Shown here piece by piece: positions 1 through 6,643 of a DNA stretch of 11,820 bases. Both the position numbers and the translations under genes were made by a program. How positions within the stretch are numbered: the stretch's first letter is position 1; each line of letters begins with the position of its first letter. Source of the stretch: Bifidobacterium breve (lineage in GTDB: Bacteria; Actinomycetota; Acidimicrobiia; IMCC26256); contig CAMDSG010000040.1 of the NCBI GenBank assembly GCA_945907055.1, forward strand, positions 1 to 11,820, written 5' to 3'. Under the pieces are notes generated by a model. The model searched no databases and was not told the DNA's origin. It saw only the letters and a program-made list of their open reading frames with translations.

Positions 1-43
1 CGAATAGGGCGACTGTCGTAACTACGTATCTACGAAGTTTCAT
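1..43 (-). CDS. Start of an unidentified gene with a signal-peptide-like N-terminus (partial, cut by window edge)
   Basis: Fourteen codons are visible, reading M-K-L-R-R-Y-V-V-T-T-V-A-L-F. The start is ATG at 43-41, preceded by a strong Shine-Dalgarno GGAGG (complement of 52-56) with 8 bases of spacing. A short basic region (KLRRY) followed by a hydrophobic run (VVTTVALF) is typical of the start of a Sec signal peptide or lipoprotein signal, so an exported protein is plausible. It lies about 60 bases downstream of secG on the same strand and may be the next gene of that operon. The rest is outside the window, so the family cannot be named. The start call rests on the SD and on the composition of only 14 residues. 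Confidence 0.55.
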   Translation of the reverse strand, partial: MKLRRYVVTTVALF

Positions 44-103
44 TCTCTAGACCTCCGGAGGGGATTTGGCTATGCCTAACCCTAGGGTCTAGCGAGAGAG
101 AAT
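42..103 (-). repeat. Imperfect inverted repeat covering the ribosome binding site of the leftmost gene
   Basis: On the minus strand CTAGACC (92-86) is perfectly complementary to GGTCTAG (53-47). The stem can continue as ATTCT (103-99) with AGAAT (46-42) across a 6-base bulge. The downstream arm includes the last two bases of the GGAGG SD and runs into the ATG of the partial gene. The fold would therefore cover its ribosome binding site and could hold translation down. There is no U-tract, so it does not look like a classical terminator. The pairing is read directly; the role is inference. Confidence 0.35.
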
Positions 104-336
104 CATGTGACCCTTAGGCCCAAGAGAATCACAGAGATAAAGAAGATGAGAGCAGCGATCACTGTGAGGCGGTCGAGGTTGCGCTCAACGACGGTGCTCC
201 CAGCCATCGAACCCCCGAGCTGGCCCCCGCCGAACATGTCAGAGAGTCCGCCACCGCGACCAGCGTGGAGGAGGATCAAAAGGATGAGCGTGAGCGCGGT
301 GGCTACGCATACAACGAGAATTATTGAGGTAAGCAC
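103..336 (-). CDS. secG: Preprotein translocase subunit SecG
   Basis: SecG is the small, non-essential integral membrane subunit of the SecYEG channel and assists SecA-driven export. The 77-residue product has the family layout: a hydrophobic helix at about residues 2-23, a glycine-rich cytoplasmic loop (GRGGGLSDMFGGG, about 27-39, then GGSMAGS), a short polar stretch (VVERNLDR), and a second helix at about 57-76. The conserved region from the first helix end through GGGLSDMFGG identifies the family. The start is GTG at 336-334, with GGGAG (complement of 341-345) 4 bases upstream, a rather short spacing. An ATG at 338-336 is out of frame. A 142-base gap separates it from tpiA upstream, so it may have its own promoter, though I found no convincing one. 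Placement after the gap-pgk-tpiA cluster is common in Actinobacteria. Confidence 0.93.
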   Translation of the reverse strand: MLTSIILVVCVATALTLILLILLHAGRGGGLSDMFGGGQLGGSMAGSTVVERNLDRLTVIAALIFFISVILLGLRVT

Positions 337-453
337 ATTTCTCCCTTAGCGGACGGGCGTGAAACTACCACGCAGAATGCTCGGATCGGCTAGTCCTGAC
401 TGAAAAACACTGCGTACTGAGCCTCGAAGCACCAGTTGCTCGCTGCAGCACTA

Positions 454-463
454 ACCAATTGGT
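454..463. repeat. Perfect 10-base palindrome ACCAATTGGT in the tpiA-secG intergenic region
   Basis: The 142-base intergenic region 337-478 contains this palindrome 15 bases past the tpiA stop. Nearer secG it also has a 5-bp inverted repeat, GCGTG (357-361) with CACGC (369-373). Neither is followed by a T-rich run on the minus strand. They could be a protein site or a weak transcript-end structure, or chance. I see no tRNA or other gene in this stretch. Confidence 0.25.
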
Positions 464-478
464 CTCGGCAAGCCCTAA

Positions 479-1261
479 TTAGCCAAATCTCACAATTCGG
501 GCGAAATCATCTGGGTCCAGTGAAGCCCCGCCAACTAGCGCTCCATCGATATCAGCGCAGGCCATCAGTTCGCCAATATTTCCGGGCTTCACACTTCCAC
601 CGTACTGGATGCGCAGGCTCTGAGCCGCGGTGACTCCGGCGATCTCCTCAACCTGCTTGCGGATGAACGCACACATCGCTTGAGCGTCATCAGTGCTTGC
701 GGTCCGCCCGGTGCCAATAGCCCATATGGGTTCATAGGCAACAACGAGGGTTGCAATATTGCCTTTCGAGACCCCGGCCAATCCCGCGCTGATCTGCGCG
801 GCCACCTTCGCCTCGGCACCACCAGCATCTCGTTCCGCAAGCGTCTCCCCTACGCAGAGTATTGGCACCATCGCGAACTTAAGTACAGCCTTAACCTTGA
901 GGTTCACTGTCTCATCGGTCTCGCCGAAAATTTCTCTTCGCTCGGAGTGCCCCACGATTACGTACTTGACATTGAGTTTGGCGAGCATCCCTGGGCTTAC
1001 CTCCCCTGTGAAAGCACCACTATCTTCATGGAAACAATTCTGAGCACCAAGGGCCATAGGGATTCGATCGGCGTCGAGCATCGTCTGTAAGGATCGGAGG
1101 TCAGTAAAGGGCGGGCAGATCACGACCTCAACATGCTCGTAATCAGTCTTATCCAACTGGTACGAAAGCTTCTGAGTTACTTGTATTGCTTGGTAGTGAT
1201 CGTGATTCATCTTCCAATTACCAGCGATAATTGGCATGCGGGCGTTCTGGCTCGAACTCAT
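479..1261 (-). CDS. tpiA: Triosephosphate isomerase
   Basis: TpiA is the cytosolic TIM-barrel enzyme that interconverts dihydroxyacetone phosphate and glyceraldehyde 3-phosphate. The 260-residue length is typical. All catalytic elements are present: Lys17 in GNWKMN, His105 in VIVGHSERR, the catalytic base Glu177 in AYEPIWAIGTG (start of the flexible loop-6 region), and the phosphate-binding YGGSVKPGNI (220-229) and GALVGGASL (240-248) near the C-terminus. The start is ATG at 1261-1259, overlapping the pgk TGA by 4 bases (ATGA), with GGGAG about 9 bases upstream inside pgk. A second ATG at codon 9 would give the more usual short N-terminus but has no SD, so the longer form is preferred. The overlap implies translational coupling to pgk. 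Confidence 0.97.
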   Translation of the reverse strand: MSSSQNARMPIIAGNWKMNHDHYQAIQVTQKLSYQLDKTDYEHVEVVICPPFTDLRSLQTMLDADRIPMALGAQNCFHEDSGAFTGEVSPGMLAKLNVKYVIVGHSERREIFGETDETVNLKVKAVLKFAMVPILCVGETLAERDAGGAEAKVAAQISAGLAGVSKGNIATLVVAYEPIWAIGTGRTASTDDAQAMCAFIRKQVEEIAGVTAAQSLRIQYGGSVKPGNIGELMACADIDGALVGGASLDPDDFARIVRFG

Positions 1262-2445
1262 TGTAGGGGTCTCCCTTTTCGAAGTGCGGCAAGCCCAGGA
1301 AGGTCGCCTAACTCGAGGAACTCTAGTGAGGCACCTCCACCTGTGCTCATGTGATCGATCCGATCATCTAGATGCATTGCTCTAACTGCAGCAGCGCTAT
1401 CTCCCCCACCAACGACGGTGAACCCGGCGCACTCTGCAACAGCCTCGGCAACAGTGATGGTTCCCCCTGCAAATGGGGCAACCTCAAAGACGCCCATAGG
1501 GCCATTCCAAAGGATTGTTCGCGCCTCGCCGATTTGATCTGCGAATAGTGCTGCGGTCTCAGGTCCAATATCAAGGCCTTTCCAGTCATCGGGAATCGCA
1601 TTGGCCTTGACGACGGCTGCTTCAGCGTCCTCAGAAATCTCCTTAGCAATAACGATGTCTACGGGAACATCAACGCGCCCAGTTGCTAGGAGTTCGCTGC
1701 ATGCACTGATGAAATCGACCTCGAGTAGCGAGTCCCCTACTGAATAGCCTTTTGCTGCGAGGAATGTAAACGCCATTGCACCGCCGACAAGTATGCGATC
1801 ACATTTGGAGAGTAACGCCTTAATGATTCCTAGCTTGTCGGATACCTTCGATCCACCGAGCACCGCGATGAACGGCTTGGCGGGCTGACCAAGTAGCCCG
1901 CCCAGGGTCTCAACCTCGCTGCGGAGAAGGAGACCAGCAGCTGATAGAAGAAGCAGAGGCGGTCCGACAATTGAACCGTGCGAACGATGAGAGGCACCAA
2001 ATGCGTCGTTGACATAGAGGTCGAATGGAGCCACAAGGTTCGATACGAACGCTGGACTATTGGCCTCTTCACCTGCATCAAAACGCAGGTTCTCGAGCAT
2101 CATCACCTCGCCTCCGCTGAGCGAGGCAATCATTGAGTCTGCCCCCGAACCAAATATTTGATCTGAGAGTTCAATCTCCGCGCCGAGTAGTTCTGAGAGC
2201 CGCAGCGCAACGGGGGCGAGCGAGAACTTTGAATCAATTACGCCCTTTGGTCGCCCTAGGTGGGCAGCAATTACTACTGAGGCTCCTTGATTGCGCAACC
2301 AATCAATGGTTGGGATTGCCGAGGTAAGCCGCAGATCGTCAGCAACCACACCATCAGCTATAGGTGCGTTGAGTTCGCAGCGAACGAGAACCCTTGCACC
2401 CTTGATGGATGGAAGATCCTCAAGGAGAGGCAAATCAATTGGCAT
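1258..2445 (-). CDS. pgk: Phosphoglycerate kinase
   Basis: Pgk transfers the acyl phosphate of 1,3-bisphosphoglycerate to ADP, the first ATP-forming step of glycolysis. At 395 residues it is full length, with both lobes: N-terminal substrate-binding elements (VLVRCELNAP at 19-28, AAHLGRPKG, LENLRF, VNDAFGASHRSHGS) and the C-terminal nucleotide-binding lobe (VLGGSKVSDK, DIGPET, WNGPMGVFE, VVGGGDSAAAV, STGGGASLE). Oddity: the position usually Asp in the VRxDxNxP motif, which contacts 3-phosphoglycerate, is Glu24. Neighbouring signature residues also vary slightly (AAHLGRPKG, GASHR). The ATG at 2445 lies 3 bases after the gap stop and has no clear SD, so translation is probably coupled to gap. 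The gene ends in a 4-base overlap with tpiA. Identity is certain; the meaning of Glu24 is unknown. Confidence 0.97.
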   Translation of the reverse strand: MPIDLPLLEDLPSIKGARVLVRCELNAPIADGVVADDLRLTSAIPTIDWLRNQGASVVIAAHLGRPKGVIDSKFSLAPVALRLSELLGAEIELSDQIFGSGADSMIASLSGGEVMMLENLRFDAGEEANSPAFVSNLVAPFDLYVNDAFGASHRSHGSIVGPPLLLLSAAGLLLRSEVETLGGLLGQPAKPFIAVLGGSKVSDKLGIIKALLSKCDRILVGGAMAFTFLAAKGYSVGDSLLEVDFISACSELLATGRVDVPVDIVIAKEISEDAEAAVVKANAIPDDWKGLDIGPETAALFADQIGEARTILWNGPMGVFEVAPFAGGTITVAEAVAECAGFTVVGGGDSAAAVRAMHLDDRIDHMSTGGGASLEFLELGDLPGLAALRKGRPLQ

Positions 2446-2448
2446 CTA

Positions 2449-3474
2449 TCAACCGATGAAGCGGACCAGGTCAACAAGGCGGTTTGAGTAACCCCACTCG
2501 TTGTCGTACCAGCCAAGTACCTTCACTAGATTTCCATTCGCCGATGTATCGACCGCTGAGAAAATACATGAGGATGCGTTCCCAACAATATCGGCCGAGA
2601 CAAGAGGCTCTTCGCTGTACTGGAGCACTCCCCGGAAGGCTGGATTAGCAGCCGCTGCAGCAAAAGCTGCATTGATCTCTTCAGGTGATGCTCCCTTGCG
2701 CAACTCAACAGTCAGGTCTGTAATAGAGCCTGTCGGTGTAGGAACTCGCAGAGCCATACCGTCGAGGCGACCCTTTAACTGCGGAAGCACCAGCCCGATC
2801 GCGCGTGCTGCGCCGGTGCTGCTTGGAATGATCGAGAGTGCCGCTGCTCGCATACGTCGGAGATCAGGCTTTCCTGAACGCGAGGTAGCAGCGAGATCCT
2901 GGAGTGACTGATCAGAGGTATAGGCATGAACAGTTGTCATGAACCCCTTCTCGATCCCGTAGGTATCGTCGAGCACCTTTGCGAGCGGCGCGAGACAGTT
3001 CGTCGTGCAGGAAGCGTTGGAGATAACTGTGTGCAGCGCAGCGTCATAAGCGTCGTCATTTACTCCCATGCAGATCGTTACATCAGCATCGTTAGAGGGG
3101 GCGGAGATGATGACTCGTTTTGCTCCACCCGCGATGTGCCCTGCCGCTCCATCTCTCGCAGTGAACACACCGGTTGATTCAATTACAACATCTACGCCCT
3201 CATCGCCCCAAGGCACATCTGCTGGATTCTTGGACTCGAGCTTTTTGATGTTTACACCGTCAATGGAGAATCCATTAGAGGAGACGGCCACGGCGTTAGC
3301 GAGCATTCCGCCGACAGAATCGTGCTTGAGAAGGAAGGCTGCAGTCTCGCTGTCACCGAATGGGTCGTTGACCGCTACGAGCTCAATCCCAGACTCAGCA
3401 CCGCGTGCGAGAATCGCGCGAGTGAAAGAACGACCGATGCGCCCAAAACCATTGATGCCGACCCGTACCGTCAT
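2449..3474 (-). CDS. gap: Glyceraldehyde-3-phosphate dehydrogenase, type I (NAD-dependent, phosphorylating)
   Basis: GAPDH oxidises glyceraldehyde 3-phosphate to 1,3-bisphosphoglycerate with reduction of NAD+. The 341-residue product has the N-terminal dinucleotide-binding motif GINGFGRIGR (6-15). Asp37 in VAVNDPFGD sits at the end of the second strand, where it normally selects NAD over NADP. The catalytic Cys156 is in SNASCTTNC and His183 in TTVHAYT. Substrate and C-terminal signatures are RVPTPTGSITDL and WYDNEWGYSNR. The start is ATG with a strong AGGAG (complement of 3481-3485) 6 bases upstream. It heads the gap-pgk-tpiA operon, with its own likely promoter and operator-like repeats in the 175 bases upstream. 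In most Actinobacteria yvcK and whiA lie immediately upstream of gap; here rapZ does. Confidence 0.97.
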   Translation of the reverse strand: MTVRVGINGFGRIGRSFTRAILARGAESGIELVAVNDPFGDSETAAFLLKHDSVGGMLANAVAVSSNGFSIDGVNIKKLESKNPADVPWGDEGVDVVIESTGVFTARDGAAGHIAGGAKRVIISAPSNDADVTICMGVNDDAYDAALHTVISNASCTTNCLAPLAKVLDDTYGIEKGFMTTVHAYTSDQSLQDLAATSRSGKPDLRRMRAAALSIIPSSTGAARAIGLVLPQLKGRLDGMALRVPTPTGSITDLTVELRKGASPEEINAAFAAAAANPAFRGVLQYSEEPLVSADIVGNASSCIFSAVDTSANGNLVKVLGWYDNEWGYSNRLVDLVRFIG

Positions 3475-3513
3475 TTGATGCTCCTATTTCGAGGTTGATT
3501 GATACTCATTGCA

Positions 3514-3567
3514 GTCTTATCTAATGCTGTGGCGTCATTATCTACGCCACGAGGGTCAGGCTGTCGG
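3514..3567 (-). promoter_or_regulatory. Likely gap operon promoter with palindrome and direct repeats (operator-like)
   Basis: On the minus strand a good -10 candidate, GATAAT (3542-3537, within TAGATAAT), sits in the middle of a perfect 7-bp palindrome, GTGGCGT-N8-ACGCCAC (plus strand 3529-3535 and 3544-3550). A weak -35, CCGACA, lies at 3567-3562 with a long 19-base spacer. The sequence TAGATAATGAC (3544-3534) recurs as TAGATAAGAC (3523-3514), 21 bases away start to start, close to two helical turns. The palindrome is followed by mixed sequence without a T-run, so it is not an intrinsic terminator. A repressor or activator site controlling glycolytic genes fits. The repeats are seen; promoter and regulator are inferred. 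Confidence 0.5.
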
Positions 3568-3649
3568 ATTCAAGGCCCGATGATCCAAATTTATTGCCGA
3601 AACCAAGGACGAAATCTATGCCGGATTATTTTGAGGACCGATTTTGGAA

Positions 3650-4525
3650 CTATTCCTTGAGCCGATCTCGGTGCCGCACAGTGGCGGAGTACCCCAGCCC
3701 CTCAAGTATCCCAACGAACTCCTCAGAGACAGCAACGCTGCGGTGCCTACCCCCGGTGCAGCCGAATGCCACAGAGAGGTATGACTTACCTTCACTCTCA
3801 TATGCAGGGAGCGTAAGGGAGAAGAGATCCGTTACTGACTCCAAATATTTTAGGGTTACAGGCTGGTTGAGTACGTAGTCTTTAACTGCTAGATCAGTTC
3901 CGTCTAAGGGTCGCAAATCCTCTACCCAATGGGGGTTGGGGATGAAGCGAACATCAAAGACCAGGTCGACGTCGACTGGAAGTCCATGTTTATATCCGAA
4001 GGAGACTACTGAGATCTGGAGTGTTCCAGGCCTGTGCTCACCTAGACAGACATCGTGCACTCGGTCGCGCAGTTCATGCACATTCAAACTCGAGGTATCG
4101 AGCACAACATCGGCTCGACCCTTGAGGTTCTCTAAAAGAGACCGCTCCCTTGCTATTCCGTCGACGACTCGCTCACTATCCGCTAGCGGATGTCGACGCC
4201 TTGTTGCTTCGTAACGGCGAACCAATACATCATCGGCTGCGTCCAAGAAGATGACGCGTGTCTGGGCACCAGTTGCCTCCAAGTCGGAGAGTGCATCTAT
4301 CAAATCCTCGACGAAGAGACCAGATCGCACATCGACGACGAGTACATATTTGTTGACACGTTCACCGCTGCGTGCAAGGTCAGCGACTTTGCCAATCAGT
4401 GCTGGTGGGAGATTGTCAATTACAAAGTAACCGAGATCCTCCAATGCGTCGGCAGCGGTGGAGCGCCCGGCACCGGACATTCCTGTGAGCACGGTCACCT
4501 CGAGGGGTGAGCTCTGCGGGGTCAT
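3650..4525 (-). CDS. rapZ: RNase adapter / nucleotide-binding protein RapZ (YvcJ family)
   Basis: RapZ-family proteins bind and hydrolyse nucleotides. In E. coli the family member guides RNase E to the small RNA GlmZ and senses glucosamine-6-phosphate; in Gram-positives the role is less clear. The 291-residue product is full length. It has Walker A GMSGAGRST (15-23), with Arg in place of the usual Lys as is common in actinobacterial members, then VIDNLPP (35-41). The C-terminal domain carries SFGYKHGLP, RFIPNPHW and the conserved GCTGGRHRS (255-263). The ATG at 4525 overlaps the uvrC TGA by 4 bases (ATGA), so it is coupled to uvrC. The usual downstream partners yvcK and whiA are missing; 175 non-coding bases follow, then gap. 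Confidence 0.95.
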   Translation of the reverse strand: MTPQSSPLEVTVLTGMSGAGRSTAADALEDLGYFVIDNLPPALIGKVADLARSGERVNKYVLVVDVRSGLFVEDLIDALSDLEATGAQTRVIFLDAADDVLVRRYEATRRRHPLADSERVVDGIARERSLLENLKGRADVVLDTSSLNVHELRDRVHDVCLGEHRPGTLQISVVSFGYKHGLPVDVDLVFDVRFIPNPHWVEDLRPLDGTDLAVKDYVLNQPVTLKYLESVTDLFSLTLPAYESEGKSYLSVAFGCTGGRHRSVAVSEEFVGILEGLGYSATVRHRDRLKE

Positions 4526-6468
4526 GGTTCTAACAATGGCAGGTCTGGAGTGTCATTGGGTTGTTCTTCCGCAATATCACCCTCCTCAAACTGCAGATCG
4601 TTTGAAAGAGCTGCGCCATGAAGTGCACGGTACAGAGCCTCCCCGGCGGATTCTGGGAGCCAGCCCAACCCGGTAAGCGTCTCTTCGCTCTGCTCCCTTA
4701 GGCGCTTTACCGACCCGAACTCTTTGAGCAGACGCTTCCTTCTCACCGGCCCCAACCCTGGCACTTCGTCGAGGACCGAGGTAGTCATACGTTTGTCTCG
4801 ACGCGACCTGTGGAAAGTAATTGCGAATCTATGCGCCTCATCCCTTACTTGCTGGAGGAGATAGAGCGCCTCCGAGTTGCGGTTGATCTCAATCGGCTCA
4901 CTCTGGCCGGGGACATAAACCTCTTCAAATCGTTTAGCGAGGCCCACTACGGGAATGTGCGAAAGCCCAAGTCTCTGCAGCACATCGACCGCCACGCTTA
5001 GCTGCCCCTTCCCTCCATCAACAACAACGAGTTGCGGTGGGTAACCAAAACGCTTGCCTGCCTGAGCACCCTCATCCCTGTCGCGTAGATAAGCAGTAAA
5101 CCTGCGGGTGAGTACTTCATCCATCGATGCGAAGTCATCCTGCCCTAGCGAGTGTTTCATCGCAAAGCGTCGATACTCAGAGCGTTTAGGGAGCCCATCC
5201 TCTAGAACAGTCATTGACGCAACAATCTCCGTGCCCTGAAGGTTGGAGATATCGAAACACTCGATGCGTAATGGCGCCTCTGGGAGTCCGAGTGCGTGCT
5301 GCAGTTCGTTTAAGGACCTAGCTCGTGCATTGTGATCGCTCGATCGTTTCAAACGGTGGCGAGCAAAGGCATCCACCGCGTTGCGCTCCACGGTCTCGGC
5401 GAGCACTTTCTTTGGACCACGCTTAGCGACTCGCACTACAGAGCGCTTACCTCGCACAGAGGAGAGCAGTTCTTCGATGCTCGCCTGATCTGCAGGTAGG
5501 ACCGGCACCAATACCTCCGGAGGCACGTCATCGGCGGCGGCCCCCGCATAGAGAAGCTGGAGTACCCGCGCAATAAATGCTTCGGGCCCTAGGTCCTCGA
5601 CCTTGTCTACGATCAAACCGCGTCGACCGATGACGCGACCGCGACGCACGTGAAATACCTGCACCGATGCCTCCAATGCATCATCAACAAGTGCGATCAC
5701 GTCAAGGTCTTCATCTCTCTCCCCGACCATCACCTGGCGCTCTAAAACGCGTTCAATCGATCCAAGCTGATCGCGAAGTCGACCAGCCTTCTCGTACTCC
5801 ATTGCCTCAGAAGCAGCGCTCATCTCCGCCGTTAGACGCTCTACGACGTTCTCCGTATTGCCCGCTAGGAATGAAGAGAGCTCTGCTACCAGCGAGTCGT
5901 AATCCTCCTTAGTTACTGCATCGACGCAGGGAGCCACACACTGCCCCAAGTCCGCATAGAGGCACGCTCGCCCTAACCGTTCATGCCGCTTATATTTTGC
6001 TGCGGTGCAAGTTCGAATTGGGAACGTCTTCAGGAGCAAGTCGAGTGTCTCGCGTATAGCCCACGCATGCGCATAAGGGCCGAAATATCGCACACCGGGT
6101 TTCTTGGCGCCTCTCATAACCATTGCTCTAGGCCACTGTTCGCCGATTGTTACAGCGAGAAATGGATATGACTTGTCATCCTTAAGGTCGATGTTGAAAC
6201 GAGGTTGGAAGCGTTTGATCAAATTAAATTCAAGGAAGAGCGCCTCTACCTCATTACGTACTTCTATCCACTCAACTGAGGTCGCCGCCTCGATCATTGA
6301 GCGGGTGCGGTGATGGAGGGTCTCGGGCCTTGCGAAATAGGAACCGACCCGGTTTCTTAAATTCTTGGCCTTACCTACGTAGATAACCCGACCGTCTAGG
6401 TCCTTAAATTGATAGGAGCCTGGCGAATCTGGGATGGTTGATGGGGCCGGGCGATCAAGCATTCTCAT
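4522..6468 (-). CDS. uvrC: Excinuclease ABC subunit C
   Basis: UvrC makes both incisions of nucleotide excision repair after loading by UvrB. The 648-residue product has all domains. The GIY-YIG nuclease is at about 11-90, with Tyr19 in GSY (Ser replaces the usual Val/Ile), YVG 30-32, Arg40 and Glu80. Four cysteines at 154, 169, 177 and 181 match the reported Fe-S cluster positions. The UVR domain that contacts UvrB is at about 208-243. The RNase H-like nuclease has its triad at Asp406 (ECFDIS), Asp484 (VVDGGKG) and His546 (DEAHRFAI). Tandem helix-hairpin-helix motifs begin near 566 (LDEVPGLGPVRRKRLL). The acidic tail after about 625 looks disordered. ATG at 6468 is the chosen start; ATG two codons later is equally possible, since neither has a strong SD. 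It leads a two-gene unit with rapZ. Confidence 0.96.
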   Translation of the reverse strand: MRMLDRPAPSTIPDSPGSYQFKDLDGRVIYVGKAKNLRNRVGSYFARPETLHHRTRSMIEAATSVEWIEVRNEVEALFLEFNLIKRFQPRFNIDLKDDKSYPFLAVTIGEQWPRAMVMRGAKKPGVRYFGPYAHAWAIRETLDLLLKTFPIRTCTAAKYKRHERLGRACLYADLGQCVAPCVDAVTKEDYDSLVAELSSFLAGNTENVVERLTAEMSAASEAMEYEKAGRLRDQLGSIERVLERQVMVGERDEDLDVIALVDDALEASVQVFHVRRGRVIGRRGLIVDKVEDLGPEAFIARVLQLLYAGAAADDVPPEVLVPVLPADQASIEELLSSVRGKRSVVRVAKRGPKKVLAETVERNAVDAFARHRLKRSSDHNARARSLNELQHALGLPEAPLRIECFDISNLQGTEIVASMTVLEDGLPKRSEYRRFAMKHSLGQDDFASMDEVLTRRFTAYLRDRDEGAQAGKRFGYPPQLVVVDGGKGQLSVAVDVLQRLGLSHIPVVGLAKRFEEVYVPGQSEPIEINRNSEALYLLQQVRDEAHRFAITFHRSRRDKRMTTSVLDEVPGLGPVRRKRLLKEFGSVKRLREQSEETLTGLGWLPESAGEALYRALHGAALSNDLQFEEGDIAEEQPNDTPDLPLLEP

Positions 6469-6485
6469 AGTCTCGCGGCTCAGCC

Positions 6486-6514
6486 CTTATAAATGTCACA
6501 TAAGGCGGTTACAC
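6486..6514 (-). promoter_or_regulatory. Candidate uvrC promoter, face to face with the nadA promoter
   Basis: On the minus strand GTGTAA (6514-6509) and TATAAG (6491-6486) are separated by 17 bases. Transcription would begin roughly 7 bases past the -10, leaving a leader of only about ten bases before the uvrC ATG. The -10 is good and the -35 weak. The hexamers occupy the same bases as the candidate nadA promoter on the other strand. Confidence 0.35.
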
Positions 6515-6515
6515 T
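6487..6515 (+). promoter_or_regulatory. Candidate nadA promoter
   Basis: TTATAA (6487-6492) and TACACT (6510-6515) are spaced by 17 bases on the plus strand. A start about 7 bases downstream falls at 6520-6522, exactly where the first stem of the structured leader (GTAGGCC at 6520) begins, which supports the assignment. The -35 matches consensus at only three positions. Confidence 0.4.
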
Positions 6516-6519
6516 CTTG

Positions 6520-6638
6520 GTAGGCCGGCCTGGTAATCCGGTCATACATATGGATTCCGGGGCCTACAACCCCGCGGAGGGCGACCAGGCTGTCCCCGCA
6601 GGCCAATTCCGGAGACCAGAGCCAAGCCCCAGAAGGGC
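6520..6638 (+). ncRNA. Structured nadA leader RNA; candidate NAD+-responsive riboswitch
   Basis: This leader between the nadA promoter and its start is dense with complementary segments. Stem A pairs GTAGGCC (6520-6526) with GGCCTAC (6561-6567) and encloses AATCC (6535-6539) with GGATT (6552-6556). A competing stem B pairs GGCCT (6561-6565) with AGGCC (6600-6604), so 6561-6565 cannot be in both. Inside stem B lie ACAACCCCG (6566-6574) and a hairpin, GCGG (6574-6577) with CCGC (6596-6599), extended by GGG/TCC after a bulged A. Finally GCCC (6626-6629) pairs with GGGC (6635-6638), masking the GAAGGG SD (6632-6637) that lies 6 bases before the ATG. Closing stem, then ACAACCCC, then inner hairpin follows my recollection of a domain of the NAD+-I riboswitch (nadA motif of Acidobacteria). 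Pairings are seen; ligand and family are inference. Only one ACAACCCCG copy is present, whereas the known motif has two similar domains. Confidence 0.55.
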
Positions 6639-6643
6639 ATTAG

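Noticed and set aside
1..102. Possible tmRNA or tRNA end at the left edge on the minus strand
   Set aside because: The region lacks a T-loop motif and the roughly 100 bases after secG are too few for a tmRNA body. A coding start with a strong SD explains it better.
680..1090. Plus-strand 136-codon open frame
   Set aside because: It lies wholly within tpiA on the opposite strand and shows no domain, no SD and no family resemblance. It is a shadow frame.
3068..3478. Plus-strand open frames opposite gap (also 2501-2911)
   Set aside because: Antisense to the conserved gap coding region, with Ser/Thr/Pro-rich composition typical of reverse-complement frames. No independent evidence.
3529..3550. 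Palindrome before gap as a rapZ terminator
   Set aside because: The stem is perfect but no T-run follows on the minus strand, and it surrounds a good -10 element. A regulatory site is more likely.
6520..6567. tRNA-like 7-bp acceptor stem (GTAGGCC/GGCCTAC)
   Set aside because: Only 34 bases are enclosed, with no D-arm, anticodon arm or GTTCRA T-loop. It fits better as part of the nadA leader.
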